A stretch of 16,801 nucleotides of DNA, from assembly GCA_947453585.1 (NCBI GenBank), contig CANGHQ010000007.1:1-16801 (forward strand), written 5' to 3'. The translations under genes and the position numbers were made by a program. Source of the DNA: Burkholderiales bacterium (GTDB taxonomy: Bacteria; Pseudomonadota; Gammaproteobacteria; Burkholderiales; Burkholderiaceae_C). The notes beneath the pieces are model-generated. The model searched no databases. It had not been told where the DNA came from and saw nothing but the letters and a program-made list of their open reading frames with translations. Of this stretch, positions 15,450 to 16,801 are shown in pieces (position 1 is the stretch's first letter; every line of letters begins with the position of its first letter).

Positions 15450-15735
15450 AAATAACAAAATACATATTTAAATGAATAAATAAGTATAAATGACACATGG
15501 ATGCTTTGATGATCTGCAGTTGACTGACCCCCCGGCCCGACAGCCATCACAACCGGGGAAATGGCAGAGCCTCCAAGGGTCAAGCGCAGGGCATATTCAG
15601 TGAAAACCGGGGAACAATCGCCAAGAAACCCCATTTACGCCGCGTTGTTCCCCGCTTTGTTCCCCGGTTTCGGGCGGACAGCCAATGGGCCCGGCTATCG
15701 GACGTGAGTCCCGAAGCCCTTGATTTACCAATGAA
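15450..15735. other. Gene-free region between the response regulator and the tRNA-Pro terminator
   Basis: The first 50 bases (15450-15500) are AT-rich and are probably the promoter of the response regulator; they include ATATTTAAAT, similar to the AT-motifs before the kinase and FNR-like genes. The rest is GC-rich and holds repeats of a CCGGGGAA core. A 64-residue frame on the minus strand (15440-15634) overlaps these repeats and the regulator's start, has no ribosome binding site and no recognisable family, and is not called as a gene. Confidence 0.5.
15604..15670. repeat. 14-base perfect inverted repeat with additional GGGGAACAA copies
   Basis: AAACCGGGGAACAA at 15604-15617 is exactly inverted at 15657-15670 (TTGTTCCCCGGTTT), enclosing 39 bases. 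A third partial copy, TTGTTCCCCG, lies at 15645-15654, in tandem with the right arm, and an AACCGGGGAA copy occurs near 15551. The structure could fold as a long-armed hairpin; it could be an integration scar, a small mobile-repeat remnant or a structured RNA. Confidence 0.6.
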
Positions 15736-15769
15736 AAAGGCCTCTGAGTATCGCTACTTAGAGGCCTTT
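15736..15769 (-). terminator. Intrinsic terminator of tRNA-Pro
   Basis: AAAGGCCTCT (15736-15745) and AGAGGCCTTT (15760-15769) are exact inverted repeats around a 14-base loop. On the minus strand the stem is followed by a run of five T, and it lies 12 bases past the tRNA end. Confidence 0.85.
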
Positions 15770-15780
15770 AAACTGTCTAA

Positions 15781-15857
15781 TGGTCGGTGTGAAAGGATTC
15801 GAACCTTCGACCCCTTGCACCCCATGCAAGTGCGCTACCAGGCTGCGCCACACACCG
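15781..15857 (-). tRNA. tRNA-Pro (anticodon GGG)
   Basis: A 77-base tRNA read on the minus strand. The acceptor stem pairs CGGTGTG with CACACCG, followed by A73 and an encoded CCA. The D arm is GCGC...GCGC, the anticodon stem is CTTGC/GCAAG with loop ATGGGGT, giving U33 and anticodon GGG, and the T arm carries TTCGAAT. Cloverleaf complete. It is followed by an intrinsic terminator and preceded by a good -10 box. Confidence 0.97.
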
Positions 15858-15870
15858 AATCAAGTCTTGA

Positions 15871-15876
15871 ATTATA
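15871..15876 (-). promoter_or_regulatory. -10 box of the tRNA-Pro promoter
   Basis: A perfect TATAAT on the minus strand, 13 bases before the first tRNA base. No good -35 hexamer stands at 16-18 bases upstream. Confidence 0.6.
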
Positions 15877-15922
15877 GCCGGTCAATCGCCGTTTTCCGGC
15901 TTGGCCGAATCATCGGCGCGCT

Positions 15923-16372
15923 TTAGTCTTCGGTATCGAGCAAAGCGCGGATGGACAGCAGCTCTTGCCGGAATTGGCCCCAGGTTTGTGGGCCGGCGGC
16001 AGAAAGTGCGTGGGTATCGCCGTTGGCGGCGTGGGCGCTGGAATCGTCTAAGGAGTCGAGGCTTTCCATGCCGTCAAGCAGCACTTCGCCATTGCGCTTT
16101 TTGTCGCGCTCATGGTCCATCAGCTCCTGCATTTTGTTGCGCGCGCCGCTGATCGTGAAGCCCTGGTCGTACAGCAGATCTCGAATGCGGCGGATCATCA
16201 ACACCTCATGGTGCTGGTAATAGCGGCGGTTGCCGCGCCGTTTCATGGGGCGCAGCTGGGTAAATTCTTGCTCCCAATAGCGCAGCACATGGGGTTTGAC
16301 GCCGCACAGATCCCCCACCTCACCGATGGTGAAATAACGCTTGGCGGGGATGGATGGGAGCATTTTCTCCAT
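15923..16372 (-). CDS. MerR-family transcriptional regulator downstream of ihfA
   Basis: A 149-residue protein. The N-terminal half is a MerR-type winged helix: YFTIGEVGDLCGVKPHVLRYWEQEF, then RRGNRRYYQHHEVLMIRRIRDLLYDQGFTISGARNKM. The C-terminal half is short and polar, with no metal-binding cysteine pattern, as in the broadly conserved proteins encoded after ihfA in many proteobacteria; their function is poorly defined. I chose ATG 16372 (MEKMLPSIPAKRYF), which matches how relatives begin; a TTG at 16381 and an ATG at 16363 are alternatives, and a GGAG stands only 3 bases before the latter. It lies 86 bases after ihfA on the same strand and is probably in that operon. Confidence 0.88.
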   Translation of the reverse strand: MEKMLPSIPAKRYFTIGEVGDLCGVKPHVLRYWEQEFTQLRPMKRRGNRRYYQHHEVLMIRRIRDLLYDQGFTISGARNKMQELMDHERDKKRNGEVLLDGMESLDSLDDSSAHAANGDTHALSAAGPQTWGQFRQELLSIRALLDTED

Positions 16373-16458
16373 TGAAATCAATGCGGTAGAAGAAGGACTT
16401 CAGAGCTTACGCTAAGTTTTGGGAAGGCGCAATGCGGCGTGTCACCGCCCGCGCAGAA

Positions 16459-16801
16459 TCAGTTTTTGGCTTTAGCCGCAGCCGATGACGCGGCGCTGTC
16501 GTCCTGGATCTGGTCCTTGAGTTTGTGGCTGGCGTGGAAGGTCACCACGCGACGCGCTTCGATGGCAATCGCCTCGCCAGTGCGCGGGTTGCGCCCGGGG
16601 CGGGGCGCCTTGGTGCGGATCTGAAAATTGCCAAAGCCTGAGATTTTGACGTCGGTGCCACCCACGAGCTGGGCGGTAATCAGGTCAAAAAAAGCGTCCA
16701 CCATGTCCTTGGATTCGCGCTTATTCAAACCCAGTTGTTCAAACAACAGGTCTGCGAGCTGCGCCTTGGTGACGGCAGCGGTTTCAAGGCTGTCTACGGA
16801 T
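16459..16801 (-). CDS. ihfA: Integration host factor alpha subunit, 5' end beyond the window
   Basis: The frame is open to the right edge. The visible 113 residues read ...SVDSLETAAVTKAQLADLLFEQ and on through LNKRESKDMVDAFFDLI, VKISGFGNFQIRTK and the DNA-inserting arm RPGRNPRTGEAIAI, ending in an Ala/Lys-rich tail. These are the hallmarks of IhfA. Only a few N-terminal residues should be missing. A TTG at 16744-16746 is an internal leucine codon. IHF bends DNA at consensus sites, including sigma-54 promoters such as the one proposed for the pilin gene here. The following MerR gene is the usual neighbour. Confidence 0.95.
   Translation of the reverse strand, partial: SVDSLETAAVTKAQLADLLFEQLGLNKRESKDMVDAFFDLITAQLVGGTDVKISGFGNFQIRTKAPRPGRNPRTGEAIAIEARRVVTFHASHKLKDQIQDDSAASSAAAKAKN

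Noticed and set aside
15440..15634. 64-residue frame on the minus strand beside tRNA-Pro
   Set aside because: No ribosome binding site, no recognisable family, overlaps repeats and the response regulator start.
15880..15885. TTGACC as -35 box of tRNA-Pro
   Set aside because: It stands only 3 bases from the TATAAT box, far too close.

Overview
The window looks like a chromosomal segment of a GC-rich betaproteobacterium, most likely Burkholderiales/Comamonadaceae. This rests on codon use, on close family resemblance of several proteins, and on the right-hand end, where ihfA, a MerR-type regulator and tRNA-Pro(GGG) lie in a row as is usual in that group. No phage genes, transposase, CRISPR array or rRNA were seen.

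Layout. Positions 1-3496 are ordinary metabolism and transport: the 3' part of a folate-binding GcvT-type protein (probably the C-terminal half of a dimethylglycine/sarcosine dehydrogenase-like enzyme), an MFS exporter, and a methyltransferase-fold protein with a signal peptide. After an AT-rich promoter region, 3720-7613 encodes a very large hybrid histidine kinase (periplasmic Cache-like sensor, two PAS domains, HisKA/HATPase, two receivers, Hpt).

Positions 7680-13770 hold a compact archaic (Csu-type, spore-coat-U family) chaperone-usher pilus locus. A single pilin gene on the minus strand (7680-8159) faces away from a plus-strand operon encoding a receiver-less sigma-54 activator, the periplasmic chaperone, the outer-membrane usher and a two-domain tip protein. 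The 348-base region between them reads as a textbook enhancer-dependent promoter aimed at the pilin: a near-perfect -24/-12 element, an IHF-like site about 60 bases upstream of the predicted transcription start, and an 18-base palindrome about 100 bases upstream of it. The activator made with the secretion machinery is therefore the likely switch for the pilin gene.

Two more regulators follow on the minus strand: an FNR-like protein whose cysteine pattern departs from classical FNR, and an OmpR-type response regulator without an adjacent kinase. With the hybrid kinase on the other side, the pilus genes are flanked by signalling genes, which suggests but does not prove that these control attachment. 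Positions 15450-15780 contain no convincing gene but a cluster of inverted and direct repeats and the tRNA terminator. tRNA-Pro, the MerR regulator and ihfA (cut by the window edge) close the segment, all on the minus strand.
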